In this document: in pieces, positions 33,401 to 48,839 of the stretch
Numbering within the stretch: position 1 is the stretch's first letter
How the letters are laid out: the number at the start of each line of letters is the position of its first letter
Assembly (NCBI GenBank): GCA_032718475.1
Contig: JAUCBJ010002453.1
Location: 1 to 61,767, forward strand
Reading direction: 5' to 3'
Length of the DNA: 61,767 bases
DNA from: Nemertoderma westbladi
Taxonomy: Eukaryota > Xenacoelomorpha > Nemertodermatida > Nemertodermatidae
Program-made: the position numbers and the translations under genes
The notes under the pieces: generated by a model
What the model was told of the DNA's origin: nothing
The model's database searches: none
What the model saw: only the letters and a program-made list of their open reading frames with translations

Positions 33401-36400
33401 GTACCAGATATTGTCTGTGTGGTTTTCTAAGCGTTATTAATCCTGAACCATCCTTACGTACCAGATATTGTCTGTGTGGTTTTCTAAGCGTTATTAATCC
33501 TGAACCTATCCTTACGTACCAGATATTGTCTGTGTGGTTTTCTAAGCGTTATTAATCCTGAACCTATCCTTACGTACCAGATATTGTCTGTGTGGTTTTC
33601 TAAGCGTTATTAATCCTGAACCTATCCATACGTACCAGATATTGTCTGTGTGGTTTTCTAAGCGTTATTAATCCTGAACCTATCCTTACGTACCAGATAT
33701 TGTCTGTGTGGTTTTCTAAGCGTTATTAATCCTGAACCTATCCTTACGTACCAGATATTGTCTGTGTGGTTTTCTAAGCGTTATTAATCCTGAACCATCC
33801 TTACGTACCAGATATTGTCTGTGTGGTTTTCTAAGCGTTATTAATCCTGAACCTATCCTTACGTACCAGATATTGTCTGTGTGGTTTTCTAAGCGTTATT
33901 AATCCTGAACCATCCTTACGTACCAGATATTGTCTGTGTGGTTTTCTAAGCGTTATTAATCCTGAACCTATCCATACGTACCAGATATTGTCTGTGTGGT
34001 TTTCTAAGCGTTATTAATCCTGAACCTATCCATACGTACCAGATATTGTCTGTGTGGTTTTCTAAGCGTTATTAATCCTGAACCTATCCTTACGTACCAG
34101 ATATTGTCTGTGTGGTTTTCTAAGCGTTATTAATCCTGAACCTATCCTTACGTACCAGATATTGTCTGTGTGGTTTTCTAAGCGTTATTAATCCTGAACC
34201 TATCCATACGTACCAGATATTGTCTGTGTGGTTTTCTAAGCGTTATTAATCCTGAACCTATCCTTACGTACCAGATATTGTCTGTGTGGTTTTCTAAGCG
34301 TTATTAATCCTGAACCTATCCATACGTACCAGATATTGTCTGTGTGGTTTTCTAAGCGTTATTAATCCTGAACCTATCCTTACGTACCAGATATTGTCTG
34401 TGTGGTTTTCTAAGCGTTATTAATCCTGAACCTATCCTTACGTACCAGATATTGTCTGTGTGGTTTTCTAAGCGTTATTAATCCTGAACCTATCCATACG
34501 TACCAGATATTGTCTGTGTGGTTTTCTAAGCGTTATTAATCCTGAACCATCCTTACGTACCAGATATTGTCTGTGTGGTTTTCTAAGCGTTATTAATCCT
34601 GAACCATCCTTACGTACCAGATATTGTCTGTGTGGTTTTCTAAGCGTTATTAATCCTGAACCTATCCTTACGTACCAGATATTGTCTGTGTGGTTTTCTA
34701 AGCGTTATTAATCCTGAACCATCCTTACGTACCAGATATTGTCTGTGTGGTTTTCTAAGCGTTATTAATCCTGAACCTATCCATACGTACCAGATATTGT
34801 CTGTGTGGTTTTCTAAGCGTTATTAATCCTGAACCATCCTTACGTACCAGATATTGTCTGTGTGGTTTTCTAAGCGTTATTAATCCTGAACCTATCCATA
34901 CGTACCAGATATTGTCTGTGTGGTTTTCTAAGCGTTATTAATCCTGAACCATCCTTACGTACCAGATATTGTCTGTGTGGTTTTCTAAGCGTTATTAATC
35001 CTGAACCTATCCTTACGTACCAGATATTGTCTGTGTGGTTTTCTAAGCGTTATTAATCCTGAACCATCCTTACGTACCAGATATTGTCTGTGTGGTTTTC
35101 TAAGCGTTATTAATCCTGAACCTATCCATACGTACCAGATATTGTCTGTGTGGTTTTCTAAGCGTTATTAATCCTGAACCATCCTTACGTACCAGATATT
35201 GTCTGTGTGGTTTTCTAAGCGTTATTAATCCTGAACCTATCCTTACGTACCAGATATTGTCTGTGTGGTTTTCTAAGCGTTATTAATCCTGAACCATCCT
35301 TACGTACCAGATATTGTCTGTGTGGTTTTCTAAGCGTTATTAATCCTGAACCTATCCTTACGTACCAGATATTGTCTGTGTGGTTTTCTAAGCGTTATTA
35401 ATCCTGAACCATCCTTACGTACCAGATATTGTCTGTGTGGTTTTCTAAGCGTTATTAATCCTGAACCTATCCATACGTACCAGATATTGTCTGTGTGGTT
35501 TTCTAAGCGTTATTAATCCTGAACCTATCCATACGTACCAGATATTGTCTGTGTGGTTTTCTAAGCGTTATTAATCCTGAACCTATCCTTACGTACCAGA
35601 TATTGTCTGTGTGGTTTTCTAAGCGTTATTAATCCTGAACCTATCCATACGTACCAGATATTGTCTGTGTGGTTTTCTAAGCGTTATTAATCCTGAACCT
35701 ATCCATACGTACCAGATATTGTCTGTGTGGTTTTCTAAGCGTTATTAATCCTGAACCTATCCTTACGTACCAGATATTGTCTGTGTGGTTTTCTAAGCGT
35801 TATTAATCCTGAACCATCCTTACGTACCAGATATTGTCTGTGTGGTTTTCTAAGCGTTATTAATCCTGAACCTATCCATACGTACCAGATATTGTCTGTG
35901 TGGTTTTCTAAGCGTTATTAATCCTGAACCTATCCATACGTACCAGATATTGTCTGTGTGGTTTTCTAAGCGTTATTAATCCTGAACCTATCCATACGTA
36001 CCAGATATTGTCTGTGTGGTTTTCTAAGCGTTATTAATCCTGAACCTATCCATACGTACCAGATATTGTCTGTGTGGTTTTCTAAGCGTTATTAATCCTG
36101 AACCTATCCATACGTACCAGATATTGTCTGTGTGGTTTTCTAAGCGTTATTAATCCTGAACCATCCTTACGTACCAGATATTGTCTGTGTGGTTTTCTAA
36201 GCGTTATTAATCCTGAACCTATCCATACGTACCAGATATTGTCTGTGTGGTTTTCTAAGCGTTATTAATCCTGAACCTATCCATACGTACCAGATATTGT
36301 CTGTGTGGTTTTCTAAGCGTTATTAATCCTGAACCTATCCTTACGTACCAGATATTGTCTGTGTGGTTTTCTAAGCGTTATTAATCCTGAACCTATCCAT

Positions 36401-39400
36401 ACGTACCAGATATTGTCTGTGTGGTTTTCTAAGCGTTATTAATCCTGAACCTATCCTTACGTACCAGATATTGTCTGTGTGGTTTTCTAAGCGTTATTAA
36501 TCCTGAACCATCCTTACGTACCAGATATTGTCTGTGTGGTTTTCTAAGCGTTATTAATCCTGAACCATCCTTACGTACCAGATATTGTCTGTGTGGTTTT
36601 CTAAGCGTTATTAATCCTGAACCATCCTTACGTACCAGATATTGTCTGTGTGGTTTTCTAAGCGTTATTAATCCTGAACCATCCTTACGTACCAGATATT
36701 GTCTGTGTGGTTTTCTAAGCGTTATTAATCCTGAACCTATCCTTACGTACCAGATATTGTCTGTGTGGTTTTCTAAGCGTTATTAATCCTGAACCATCCT
36801 TACGTACCAGATATTGTCTGTGTGGTTTTCTAAGCGTTATTAATCCTGAACCATCCTTACGTACCAGATATTGTCTGTGTGGTTTTCTAAGCGTTATTAA
36901 TCCTGAACCATCCTTACGTACCAGATATTGTCTGTGTGGTTTTCTAAGCGTTATTAATCCTGAACCATCCTTACGTACCAGATATTGTCTGTGTGGTTTT
37001 CTAAGCGTTATTAATCCTGAACCATCCTTACGTACCAGATATTGTCTGTGTGGTTTTCTAAGCGTTATTAATCCTGAACCATCCTTACGTACCAGATATT
37101 GTCTGTGTGGTTTTCTAAGCGTTATTAATCCTGAACCATCCTTACGTACCAGATATTGTCTGTGTGGTTTTCTAAGCGTTATTAATCCTGAACCTATCCT
37201 TACGTACCAGATATTGTCTGTGTGGTTTTCTAAGCGTTATTAATCCTGAACCATCCTTACGTACCAGATATTGTCTGTGTGGTTTTCTAAGCGTTATTAA
37301 TCCTGAACCTATCCTTACGTACCAGATATTGTCTGTGTGGTTTTCTAAGCGTTATTAATCCTGAACCTATCCTTACGTACCAGATATTGTCTGTGTGGTT
37401 TTCTAAGCGTTATTAATCCTGAACCATCCTTACGTACCAGATATTGTCTGTGTGGTTTTCTAAGCGTTATTAATCCTGAACCTATCCTTACGTACCAGAT
37501 ATTGTCTGTGTGGTTTTCTAAGCGTTATTAATCCTGAACCATCCTTACGTACCAGATATTGTCTGTGTGGTTTTCTAAGCGTTATTAATCCTGAACCTAT
37601 CCTTACGTACCAGATATTGTCTGTGTGGTTTTCTAAGCGTTATTAATCCTGAACCTATCCTTACGTACCAGATATTGTCTGTGTGGTTTTCTAAGCGTTA
37701 TTAATCCTGAACCTATCCTTACGTACCAGATATTGTCTGTGTGGTTTTCTAAGCGTTATTAATCCTGAACCATCCTTACGTACCAGATATTGTCTGTGTG
37801 GTTTTCTAAGCGTTATTAATCCTGAACCATCCATACGTACCAGATATTGTCTGTGTGGTTTTCTAAGCGTTATTAATCCTGAACCTATCCTTACGTACCA
37901 GATATTGTCTGTGTGGTTTTCTAAGCGTTATTAATCCTGAACCATCCTTACGTACCAGATATTGTCTGTGTGGTTTTCTAAGCGTTATTAATCCTGAACC
38001 TATCCATACGTACCAGATATTGTCTGTGTGGTTTTCTAAGCGTTATTAATCCTGAACCTATCCTTACGTACCAGATATTGTCTGTGTGGTTTTCTAAGCG
38101 TTATTAATCCTGAACCATCCTTACGTACCAGATATTGTCTGTGTGGTTTTCTAAGCGTTATTAATCCTGAACCATCCTTACGTACCAGATATTGTCTGTG
38201 TGGTTTTCTAAGCGTTATTAATCCTGAACCTATCCTTACGTACCAGATATTGTCTGTGTGGTTTTCTAAGCGTTATTAATCCTGAACCTATCCTTACGTA
38301 CCAGATATTGTCTGTGTGGTTTTCTAAGCGTTATTAATCCTGAACCATCCTTACGTACCAGATATTGTCTGTGTGGTTTTCTAAGCGTTATTAATCCTGA
38401 ACCATCCTTACGTACCAGATATTGTCTGTGTGGTTTTCTAAGCGTTATTAATCCTGAACCATCCTTACGTACCAGATATTGTCTGTGTGGTTTTCTAAGC
38501 GTTATTAATCCTGAACCATCCTTACGTACCAGATATTGTCTGTGTGGTTTTCTAAGCGTTATTAATCCTGAACCATCCTTACGTACCAGATATTGTCTGT
38601 GTGGTTTTCTAAGCGTTATTAATCCTGAACCTATCCTTACGTACCAGATATTGTCTGTGTGGTTTTCTAAGCGTTATTAATCCTGAACCATCCTTACGTA
38701 CCAGATATTGTCTGTGTGGTTTTCTAAGCGTTATTAATCCTGAACCATCCTTACGTACCAGATATTGTCTGTGTGGTTTTCTAAGCGTTATTAATCCTGA
38801 ACCATCCTTACGTACCAGATATTGTCTGTGTGGTTTTCTAAGCGTTATTAATCCTGAACCATCCTTACGTACCAGATATTGTCTGTGTGGTTTTCTAAGC
38901 GTTATTAATCCTGAACCATCCTTACGTACCAGATATTGTCTGTGTGGTTTTCTAAGCGTTATTAATCCTGAACCATCCTTACGTACCAGATATTGTCTGT
39001 GTGGTTTTCTAAGCGTTATTAATCCTGAACCATCCTTACGTACCAGATATTGTCTGTGTGGTTTTCTAAGCGTTATTAATCCTGAACCATCCTTACGTAC
39101 CAGATATTGTCTGTGTGGTTTTCTAAGCGTTATTAATCCTGAACCATCCTTACGTACCAGATATTGTCTGTGTGGTTTTCTAAGCGTTATTAATCCTGAA
39201 CCATCCTTACGTACCAGATATTGTCTGTGTGGTTTTCTAAGCGTTATTAATCCTGAACCATCCTTACGTACGAGATATTGTCTGTGTGGTTTTCTAAGCG
39301 TTATTAATCCTGAACCATCCTTACGTACCAGATATTGTCTGTGTGGTTTTCTAAGCGTTATTAATCCTGAACCATCCTTACGTACGAGATATTGTCTGTG

Positions 39401-42271
39401 TGGTTTTCTAAGCGTTATTAATCCTGAACCATCCTTACGTACCAGATATTGTCTGTGTGGTTTTCTAAGCGTTATTAATCCTGAACCATCCTTACGTACC
39501 AGATATTGTCTGTGTGGTTTTCTAAGCGTTATTAATCCTGAACCATCCTTACGTACCAGATATTGTCTGTGTGGTTTTCTAAGCGTTATTAATCCTGAAC
39601 CATCCTTACGTACCAGATATTGTCTGTGTGGTTTTCTAAGCGTTATTAATCCTGAACCATCCTTACGTACCAGATATTGTCTGTGTGGTTTTCTAAGCGT
39701 TATTAATCCTGAACCTATCCTTACGTACCAGATATTGTCTGTGTGGTTTTCTAAGCGTTATTAATCCTGAACCATCCTTACGTACCAGATATTGTCTGTG
39801 TGGTTTTCTAAGCGTTATTAATCCTGAACCATCCTTACGTACCAGATATTGTCTGTGTGGTTTTCTAAGCGTTATTAATCCTGAACCATCCTTACGTACG
39901 AGATATTGTCTGTGTGGTTTTCTAAGCGTTATTAATCCTGAACCATCCTTACGTACCAGATATTGTCTGTGTGGTTTTCTAAGCGTTATTAATCCTGAAC
40001 CATCCTTACGTACCAGATATTGTCTGTGTGGTTTTCTAAGCGTTATTAATCCTGAACCATCCTTACGTACCAGATATTGTCTGTGTGGTTTTCTAAGCGT
40101 TATTAATCCTGAACCATCCTTACGTACCAGATATTGTCTGTGTGGTTTTCTAAGCGTTATTAATCCTGAACCATCCTTACGTACCAGATATTGTCTGTGT
40201 GGTTTTCTAAGCGTTATTAATCCTGAACCATCCTTACGTACCAGATATTGTCTGTGTGGTTTTCTAAGCGTTATTAATCCTGAACCATCCTTACGTACCA
40301 GATATTGTCTGTGTGGTTTTCTAAGCGTTATTAATCCTGAACCTATCCTTACGTACCAGATATTGTCTGTGTGGTTTTCTAAGCGTTATTAATCCTGAAC
40401 CATCCTTACGTACGAGATATTGTCTGTGTGGTTTTCTAAGCGTTATTAATCCTGAACCATCCTTACGTACCAGATATTGTCTGTGTGGTTTTCTAAGCGT
40501 TATTAATCCTGAACCATCCTTACGTACCAGATATTGTCTGTGTGGTTTTCTAAGCGTTATTAATCCTGAACCATCCTTACGTACCAGATATTGTCTGTGT
40601 GGTTTTCTAAGCGTTATTAATCCTGAACCATCCTTACGTACCAGATATTGTCTGTGTGGTTTTCTAAGCGTTATTAATCCTGAACCATCCTTACGTACCA
40701 GATATTGTCTGTGTGGTTTTCTAAGCGTTATTAATCCTGAACCATCCTTACGTACGAGATATTGTCTGTGTGGTTTTCTAAGCGTTATTAATCCTGAACC
40801 TATCCTTACGTACCAGATATTGTCTGTGTGGTTTTCTAAGCGTTATTAATCCTGAACCATCCTTACGTACCAGATATTGTCTGTGTGGTTTTCTAAGCGT
40901 TATTAATCCTGAACCATCCTTACGTACCAGATATTGTCTGTGTGGTTTTCTAAGCGTTATTAATCCTGAACCATCCTTACGTACCAGATATTGTCTGTGT
41001 GGTTTTCTAAGCGTTATTAATCCTGAACCATCCTTACGTACCAGATATTGTCTGTGTGGTTTTCTAAGCGTTATTAATCCTGAACCATCCTTACGTACCA
41101 GATATTGTCTGTGTGGTTTTCTAAGCGTTATTAATCCTGAACCATCCTTACGTACCAGATATTGTCTGTGTGGTTTTCTAAGCGTTATTAATCCTGAACC
41201 ATCCTTACGTACCAGATATTGTCTGTGTGGTTTTCTAAGCGTTATTAATCCTGAACCATCCTTACGTACCAGATATTGTCTGTGTGGTTTTCTAAGCGTT
41301 ATTAATCCTGAACCATCCTTACGTACCAGATATTGTCTGTGTGGTTTTCTAAGCGTTATTAATCCTGAACCATCCTTACGTACCAGATATTGTCTGTGTG
41401 GTTTTCTAAGCGTTATTAATCCTGAACCATCCTTACGTACCAGATATTGTCTGTGTGGTTTTCTAAGCGTTATTAATCCTGAACCATCCTTACGTACCAG
41501 ATATTGTCTGTGTGGTTTTCTAAGCGTTATTAATCCTGAACCATCCTTACGTACCAGATATTGTCTGTGTGGTTTTCTAAGCGTTATTAATCCTGAACCA
41601 TCCTTACGTACCAGATATTGTCTGTGTGGTTTTCTAAGCGTTATTAATCCTGAACCATCCTTACGTACCAGATATTGTCTGTGTGGTTTTCTAAGCGTTA
41701 TTAATCCTGAACCATCCTTACGTACCAGATATTGTCTGTGTGGTTTTCTAAGCGTTATTAATCCTGAACCATCCTTACGTACCAGATATTGTCTGTGTGG
41801 TTTTCTAAGCGTTATTAATCCTGAACCATCCTTACGTACCAGATATTGTCTGTGTGGTTTTCTAAGCGTTATTAATCCTGAACCATCCTTACGTACCAGA
41901 TATTGTCTGTGTGGTTTTCTAAGCGTTATTAATCCTGAACCATCCTTACGTACCAGATATTGTCTGTGTGGTTTTCTAAGCGTTATTAATCCTGAACCTA
42001 TCCTTACGTACCAGATATTGTCTGTGTGGTTTTCTAAGCGTTATTAATCCTGAACCATCCTTACGTACCAGATATTGTCTGTGTGGTTTTCTAAGCGTTA
42101 TTAATCCTGAACCATCCTTACGTACCAGATATTGTCTGTGTGGTTTTCTAAGCGTTATTAATCCTGAACCATCCTTACGTACCAGATATTGTCTGTGTGG
42201 TTTTCTAAGCGTTATTAATCCTGAACCATCCTTACGTACCAGATATTGTCTGTGTGGTTTTCTAAGCGTTA

Positions 42272-43675
42272 TTAATCCTGAACCTATCCTTACGTACCAG
42301 ATATTGTCTGTGTGGTTTTCTAAGCGTTATTAATCCTGAACCTATCCTTACGTACCAGATATTGTCTGTGTGGTTTTCTAAGCGTTATTAATCCTGAACC
42401 TATCCTTACGTACCAGATATTGTCTGTGTGGTTTTCTAAGCGTTATTAATCCTGAACCTATCCTTACGTACCAGATATTGTCTGTGTGGTTTTCTAAGCG
42501 TTATTAATCCTGAACCTATCCTTACGTACCAGATATTGTCTGTGTGGTTTTCTAAGCGTTATTAATCCTGAACCTATCCTTACGTACCAGATATTGTCTG
42601 TGTGGTTTTCTAAGCGTTATTAATCCTGAACCTATCCTTACGTACCAGATATTGTCTGTGTGGTTTTCTAAGCGTTATTAATCCTGAACCTATCCTTACG
42701 TACCAGATATTGTCTGTGTGGTTTTCTAAGCGTTATTAATCCTGAACCTATCCTTACGTACCAGATATTGTCTGTGTGGTTTTCTAAGCGTTATTAATCC
42801 TGAACCTATCCTTACGTACCAGATATTGTCTGTGTGGTTTTCTAAGCGTTATTAATCCTGAACCTATCCTTACGTACCAGATATTGTCTGTGTGGTTTTC
42901 TAAGCGTTATTAATCCTGAACCTATCCTTACGTACCAGATATTGTCTGTGTGGTTTTCTAAGCGTTATTAATCCTGAACCTATCCTTACGTACCAGATAT
43001 TGTCTGTGTGGTTTTCTAAGCGTTATTAATCCTGAACCTATCCTTACGTACCAGATATTGTCTGTGTGGTTTTCTAAGCGTTATTAATCCTGAACCTATC
43101 CTTACGTACCAGATATTGTCTGTGTGGTTTTCTAAGCGTTATTAATCCTGAACCTATCCTTACGTACCAGATATTGTCTGTGTGGTTTTCTAAGCGTTAT
43201 TAATCCTGAACCTATCCTTACGTACCAGATATTGTCTGTGTGGTTTTCTAAGCGTTATTAATCCTGAACCTATCCTTACGTACCAGATATTGTCTGTGTG
43301 GTTTTCTAAGCGTTATTAATCCTGAACCTATCCTTACGTACCAGATATTGTCTGTGTGGTTTTCTAAGCGTTATTAATCCTGAACCTATCCTTACGTACC
43401 AGATATTGTCTGTGTGGTTTTCTAAGCGTTATTAATCCTGAACCTATCCTTACGTACCAGATATTGTCTGTGTGGTTTTCTAAGCGTTATTAATCCTGAA
43501 CCTATCCTTACGTACCAGATATTGTCTGTGTGGTTTTCTAAGCGTTATTAATCCTGAACCTATCCTTACGTACCAGATATTGTCTGTGTGGTTTTCTAAG
43601 CGTTATTAATCCTGAACCTATCCTTACGTACCAGATATTGTCTGTGTGGTTTTCTAAGCGTTATTAATCCTGAAC
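42272..43675. repeat. Homogenised block of about 24 identical 58-bp monomers
   Basis: An uninterrupted run of CCTATCCTTACGTACCAG monomers with no other variant, bounded by 57-bp T-type on the left and 58-bp A-type on the right. Comparable runs of 57-bp T-type monomers lie at about 40856-41990 (20 units) and 53380-54740 (24 units). Confidence 0.85.
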
Positions 43676-45227
43676 CTATCCATACGTACCAGATATTGTC
43701 TGTGTGGTTTTCTAAGCGTTATTAATCCTGAACCTATCCATACGTACCAGATATTGTCTGTGTGGTTTTCTAAGCGTTATTAATCCTGAACCTATCCTTA
43801 CGTACCAGATATTGTCTGTGTGGTTTTCTAAGCGTTATTAATCCTGAACCTATCCTTACGTACCAGATATTGTCTGTGTGGTTTTCTAAGCGTTATTAAT
43901 CCTGAACCTATCCTTACGTACCAGATATTGTCTGTGTGGTTTTCTAAGCGTTATTAATCCTGAACCATCCATACGTACCAGATATTGTCTGTGTGGTTTT
44001 CTAAGCGTTATTAATCCTGAACCTATCCTTACGTACCAGATATTGTCTGTGTGGTTTTCTAAGCGTTATTAATCCTGAACCTATCCATACGTACCAGATA
44101 TTGTCTGTGTGGTTTTCTAAGCGTTATTAATCCTGAACCATCCTTACGTACCAGATATTGTCTGTGTGGTTTTCTAAGCGTTATTAATCCTGAACCTATC
44201 CTTACGTACCAGATATTGTCTGTGTGGTTTTCTAAGCGTTATTAATCCTGAACCATCCATACGTACCAGATATTGTCTGTGTGGTTTTCTAAGCGTTATT
44301 AATCCTGAACCTATCCATACGTACCAGATATTGTCTGTGTGGTTTTCTAAGCGTTATTAATCCTGAACCATCCATACGTACCAGATATTGTCTGTGTGGT
44401 TTTCTAAGCGTTATTAATCCTGAACCTATCCTTACGTACCAGATATTGTCTGTGTGGTTTTCTAAGCGTTATTAATCCTGAACCATCCATACGTACCAGA
44501 TATTGTCTGTGTGGTTTTCTAAGCGTTATTAATCCTGAACCATCCTTACGTACCAGATATTGTCTGTGTGGTTTTCTAAGCGTTATTAATCCTGAACCTA
44601 TCCATACGTACCAGATATTGTCTGTGTGGTTTTCTAAGCGTTATTAATCCTGAACCATCCTTACGTACCAGATATTGTCTGTGTGGTTTTCTAAGCGTTA
44701 TTAATCCTGAACCATCCATACGTACCAGATATTGTCTGTGTGGTTTTCTAAGCGTTATTAATCCTGAACCTATCCATACGTACCAGATATTGTCTGTGTG
44801 GTTTTCTAAGCGTTATTAATCCTGAACCATCCATACGTACCAGATATTGTCTGTGTGGTTTTCTAAGCGTTATTAATCCTGAACCTATCCTTACGTACCA
44901 GATATTGTCTGTGTGGTTTTCTAAGCGTTATTAATCCTGAACCTATCCATACGTACCAGATATTGTCTGTGTGGTTTTCTAAGCGTTATTAATCCTGAAC
45001 CATCCTTACGTACCAGATATTGTCTGTGTGGTTTTCTAAGCGTTATTAATCCTGAACCATCCTTACGTACCAGATATTGTCTGTGTGGTTTTCTAAGCGT
45101 TATTAATCCTGAACCTATCCATACGTACCAGATATTGTCTGTGTGGTTTTCTAAGCGTTATTAATCCTGAACCATCCTTACGTACCAGATATTGTCTGTG
45201 TGGTTTTCTAAGCGTTATTAATCCTGA

Positions 45228-47160
45228 ACCATCCTTACGTACGAGATATTGTCTGTGTGGTTTTCTAAGCGTTATTAATCCTGAACCATCCTTACGTACG
45301 AGATATTGTCTGTGTGGTTTTCTAAGCGTTATTAATCCTGAACCATCCTTACGTACCAGATATTGTCTGTGTGGTTTTCTAAGCGTTATTAATCCTGAAC
45401 CATCCTTACGTACCAGATATTGTCTGTGTGGTTTTCTAAGCGTTATTAATCCTGAACCTATCCATACGTACGAGATATTGTCTGTGTGGTTTTCTAAGCG
45501 TTATTAATCCTGAACCATCCTTACGTACCAGATATTGTCTGTGTGGTTTTCTAAGCGTTATTAATCCTGAACCATCCATACGTACCAGATATTGTCTGTG
45601 TGGTTTTCTAAGCGTTATTAATCCTGAACCTATCCATACGTACCAGATATTGTCTGTGTGGTTTTCTAAGCGTTATTAATCCTGAACCATCCTTACGTAC
45701 CAGATATTGTCTGTGTGGTTTTCTAAGCGTTATTAATCCTGAACCATCCTTACGTACCAGATATTGTCTGTGTGGTTTTCTAAGCGTTATTAATCCTGAA
45801 CCATCCTTACGTACCAGATATTGTCTGTGTGGTTTTCTAAGCGTTATTAATCCTGAACCATCCTTACGTACCAGATATTGTCTGTGTGGTTTTCTAAGCG
45901 TTATTAATCCTGAACCATCCTTACGTACGAGATATTGTCTGTGTGGTTTTCTAAGCGTTATTAATCCTGAACCATCCTTACGTACGAGATATTGTCTGTG
46001 TGGTTTTCTAAGCGTTATTAATCCTGAACCATCCTTACGTACCAGATATTGTCTGTGTGGTTTTCTAAGCGTTATTAATCCTGAACCATCCTTACGTACC
46101 AGATATTGTCTGTGTGGTTTTCTAAGCGTTATTAATCCTGAACCATCCATACGTACCAGATATTGTCTGTGTGGTTTTCTAAGCGTTATTAATCCTGAAC
46201 CTATCCATACGTACCAGATATTGTCTGTGTGGTTTTCTAAGCGTTATTAATCCTGAACCATCCTTACGTACCAGATATTGTCTGTGTGGTTTTCTAAGCG
46301 TTATTAATCCTGAACCATCCTTACGTACCAGATATTGTCTGTGTGGTTTTCTAAGCGTTATTAATCCTGAACCATCCTTACGTACCAGATATTGTCTGTG
46401 TGGTTTTCTAAGCGTTATTAATCCTGAACCATCCTTACGTACCGAGATATTGTCTGTGTGGTTTTCTAAGCGTTATTAATCCTGAACCATCCTTACGTAC
46501 GAGATATTGTCTGTGTGGTTTTCTAAGCGTTATTAATCCTGAACCATCCTTACGTACGAGATATTGTCTGTGTGGTTTTCTAAGCGTTATTAATCCTGAA
46601 CCATCCTTACGTACCAGATATTGTCTGTGTGGTTTTCTAAGCGTTATTAATCCTGAACCATCCTTACGTACCAGATATTGTCTGTGTGGTTTTCTAAGCG
46701 TTATTAATCCTGAACCTATCCATACGTACGAGATATTGTCTGTGTGGTTTTCTAAGCGTTATTAATCCTGAACCATCCTTACGTACCAGATATTGTCTGT
46801 GTGGTTTTCTAAGCGTTATTAATCCTGAACCATCCATACGTACCAGATATTGTCTGTGTGGTTTTCTAAGCGTTATTAATCCTGAACCTATCCATACGTA
46901 CCAGATATTGTCTGTGTGGTTTTCTAAGCGTTATTAATCCTGAACCATCCTTACGTACCAGATATTGTCTGTGTGGTTTTCTAAGCGTTATTAATCCTGA
47001 ACCATCCTTACGTACCAGATATTGTCTGTGTGGTTTTCTAAGCGTTATTAATCCTGAACCATCCTTACGTACCAGATATTGTCTGTGTGGTTTTCTAAGC
47101 GTTATTAATCCTGAACCATCCTTACGTACCAGATATTGTCTGTGTGGTTTTCTAAGCGTT
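45228..47160. repeat. Variable 10-12-monomer higher-order repeat, three turns
   Basis: Turns share the order two TACGAG monomers, two TACCAG monomers, [58A-TACGAG, 57T], 57A, 58A, then several 57T. The first and third turns include the bracketed pair; the second lacks it. The 57A-58A pair falls near 45570, 46148 and 46831. A monomer with an extra base (ACCGAG at 46441) marks the second turn. Confidence 0.75.
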
Positions 47161-48091
47161 ATTAATCCTGAACCTATCCTTACGTACCAGATATTGTCTG
47201 TGTGGTTTTCTAAGCGTTATTAATCCTGAACCTATCCTTACGTACCAGATATTGTCTGTGTGGTTTTCTAAGCGTTATTAATCCTGAACCTATCCTTACG
47301 TACCAGATATTGTCTGTGTGGTTTTCTAAGCGTTATTAATCCTGAACCATCCTTACGTACGAGATATTGTCTGTGTGGTTTTCTAAGCGTTATTAATCCT
47401 GAACCTATCCTTACGTACCAGATATTGTCTGTGTGGTTTTCTAAGCGTTATTAATCCTGAACCTATCCTTACGTACCAGATATTGTCTGTGTGGTTTTCT
47501 AAGCGTTATTAATCCTGAACCATCCATACGTACCAGATATTGTCTGTGTGGTTTTCTAAGCGTTATTAATCCTGAACCATCCTTACGTACCAGATATTGT
47601 CTGTGTGGTTTTCTAAGCGTTATTAATCCTGAACCTATCCATACGTACCAGATATTGTCTGTGTGGTTTTCTAAGCGTTATTAATCCTGAACCTATCCTT
47701 ACGTACCAGATATTGTCTGTGTGGTTTTCTAAGCGTTATTAATCCTGAACCATCCTTACGTACCAGATATTGTCTGTGTGGTTTTCTAAGCGTTATTAAT
47801 CCTGAACCTATCCTTACGTACCAGATATTGTCTGTGTGGTTTTCTAAGCGTTATTAATCCTGAACCATCCTTACGTACCAGATATTGTCTGTGTGGTTTT
47901 CTAAGCGTTATTAATCCTGAACCTATCCTTACGTACCAGATATTGTCTGTGTGGTTTTCTAAGCGTTATTAATCCTGAACCTATCCTTACGTACCAGATA
48001 TTGTCTGTGTGGTTTTCTAAGCGTTATTAATCCTGAACCTATCCTTACGTACCAGATATTGTCTGTGTGGTTTTCTAAGCGTTATTAATCC

Positions 48092-48735
48092 TGAACCTAT
48101 CCATACGTACCAGATATTGTCTGTGTGGTTTTCTAAGCGTTATTAATCCTGAACCATCCATACGTACCAGATATTGTCTGTGTGGTTTTCTAAGCGTTAT
48201 TAATCCTGAACCATCCATACGTACCAGATATTGTCTGTGTGGTTTTCTAAGCGTTATTAATCCTGAACCTATCCTTACGTACCAGATATTGTCTGTGTGG
48301 TTTTCTAAGCGTTATTAATCCTGAACCTATCCATACGTACGAGATATTGTCTGTGTGGTTTTCTAAGCGTTATTAATCCTGAACCTATCCATACGTACCA
48401 GATATTGTCTGTGTGGTTTTCTAAGCGTTATTAATCCTGAACCATCCATACGTACCAGATATTGTCTGTGTGGTTTTCTAAGCGTTATTAATCCTGAACC
48501 ATCCATACGTACCAGATATTGTCTGTGTGGTTTTCTAAGCGTTATTAATCCTGAACCTATCCTTACGTACCAGATATTGTCTGTGTGGTTTTCTAAGCGT
48601 TATTAATCCTGAACCTATCCATACGTACGAGATATTGTCTGTGTGGTTTTCTAAGCGTTATTAATCCTGAACCTATCCATACGTACGAGATATTGTCTGT
48701 GTGGTTTTCTAAGCGTTATTAATCCTGAACCTATC
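48092..48735. repeat. Five-monomer higher-order repeat, about 288 bp
   Basis: 58A, 57A, 57A, 58T, 58A-TACGAG is followed directly by a second identical turn, then by a further 58A-TACGAG. Confidence 0.82.
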
Positions 48736-48839
48736 CATACGTACCAGATATTGTCTGTGTGGTTTTCTAAGCGTTATTAATCCTGAACCATCCTTACGTA
48801 CCAGATATTGTCTGTGTGGTTTTCTAAGCGTTATTAATC

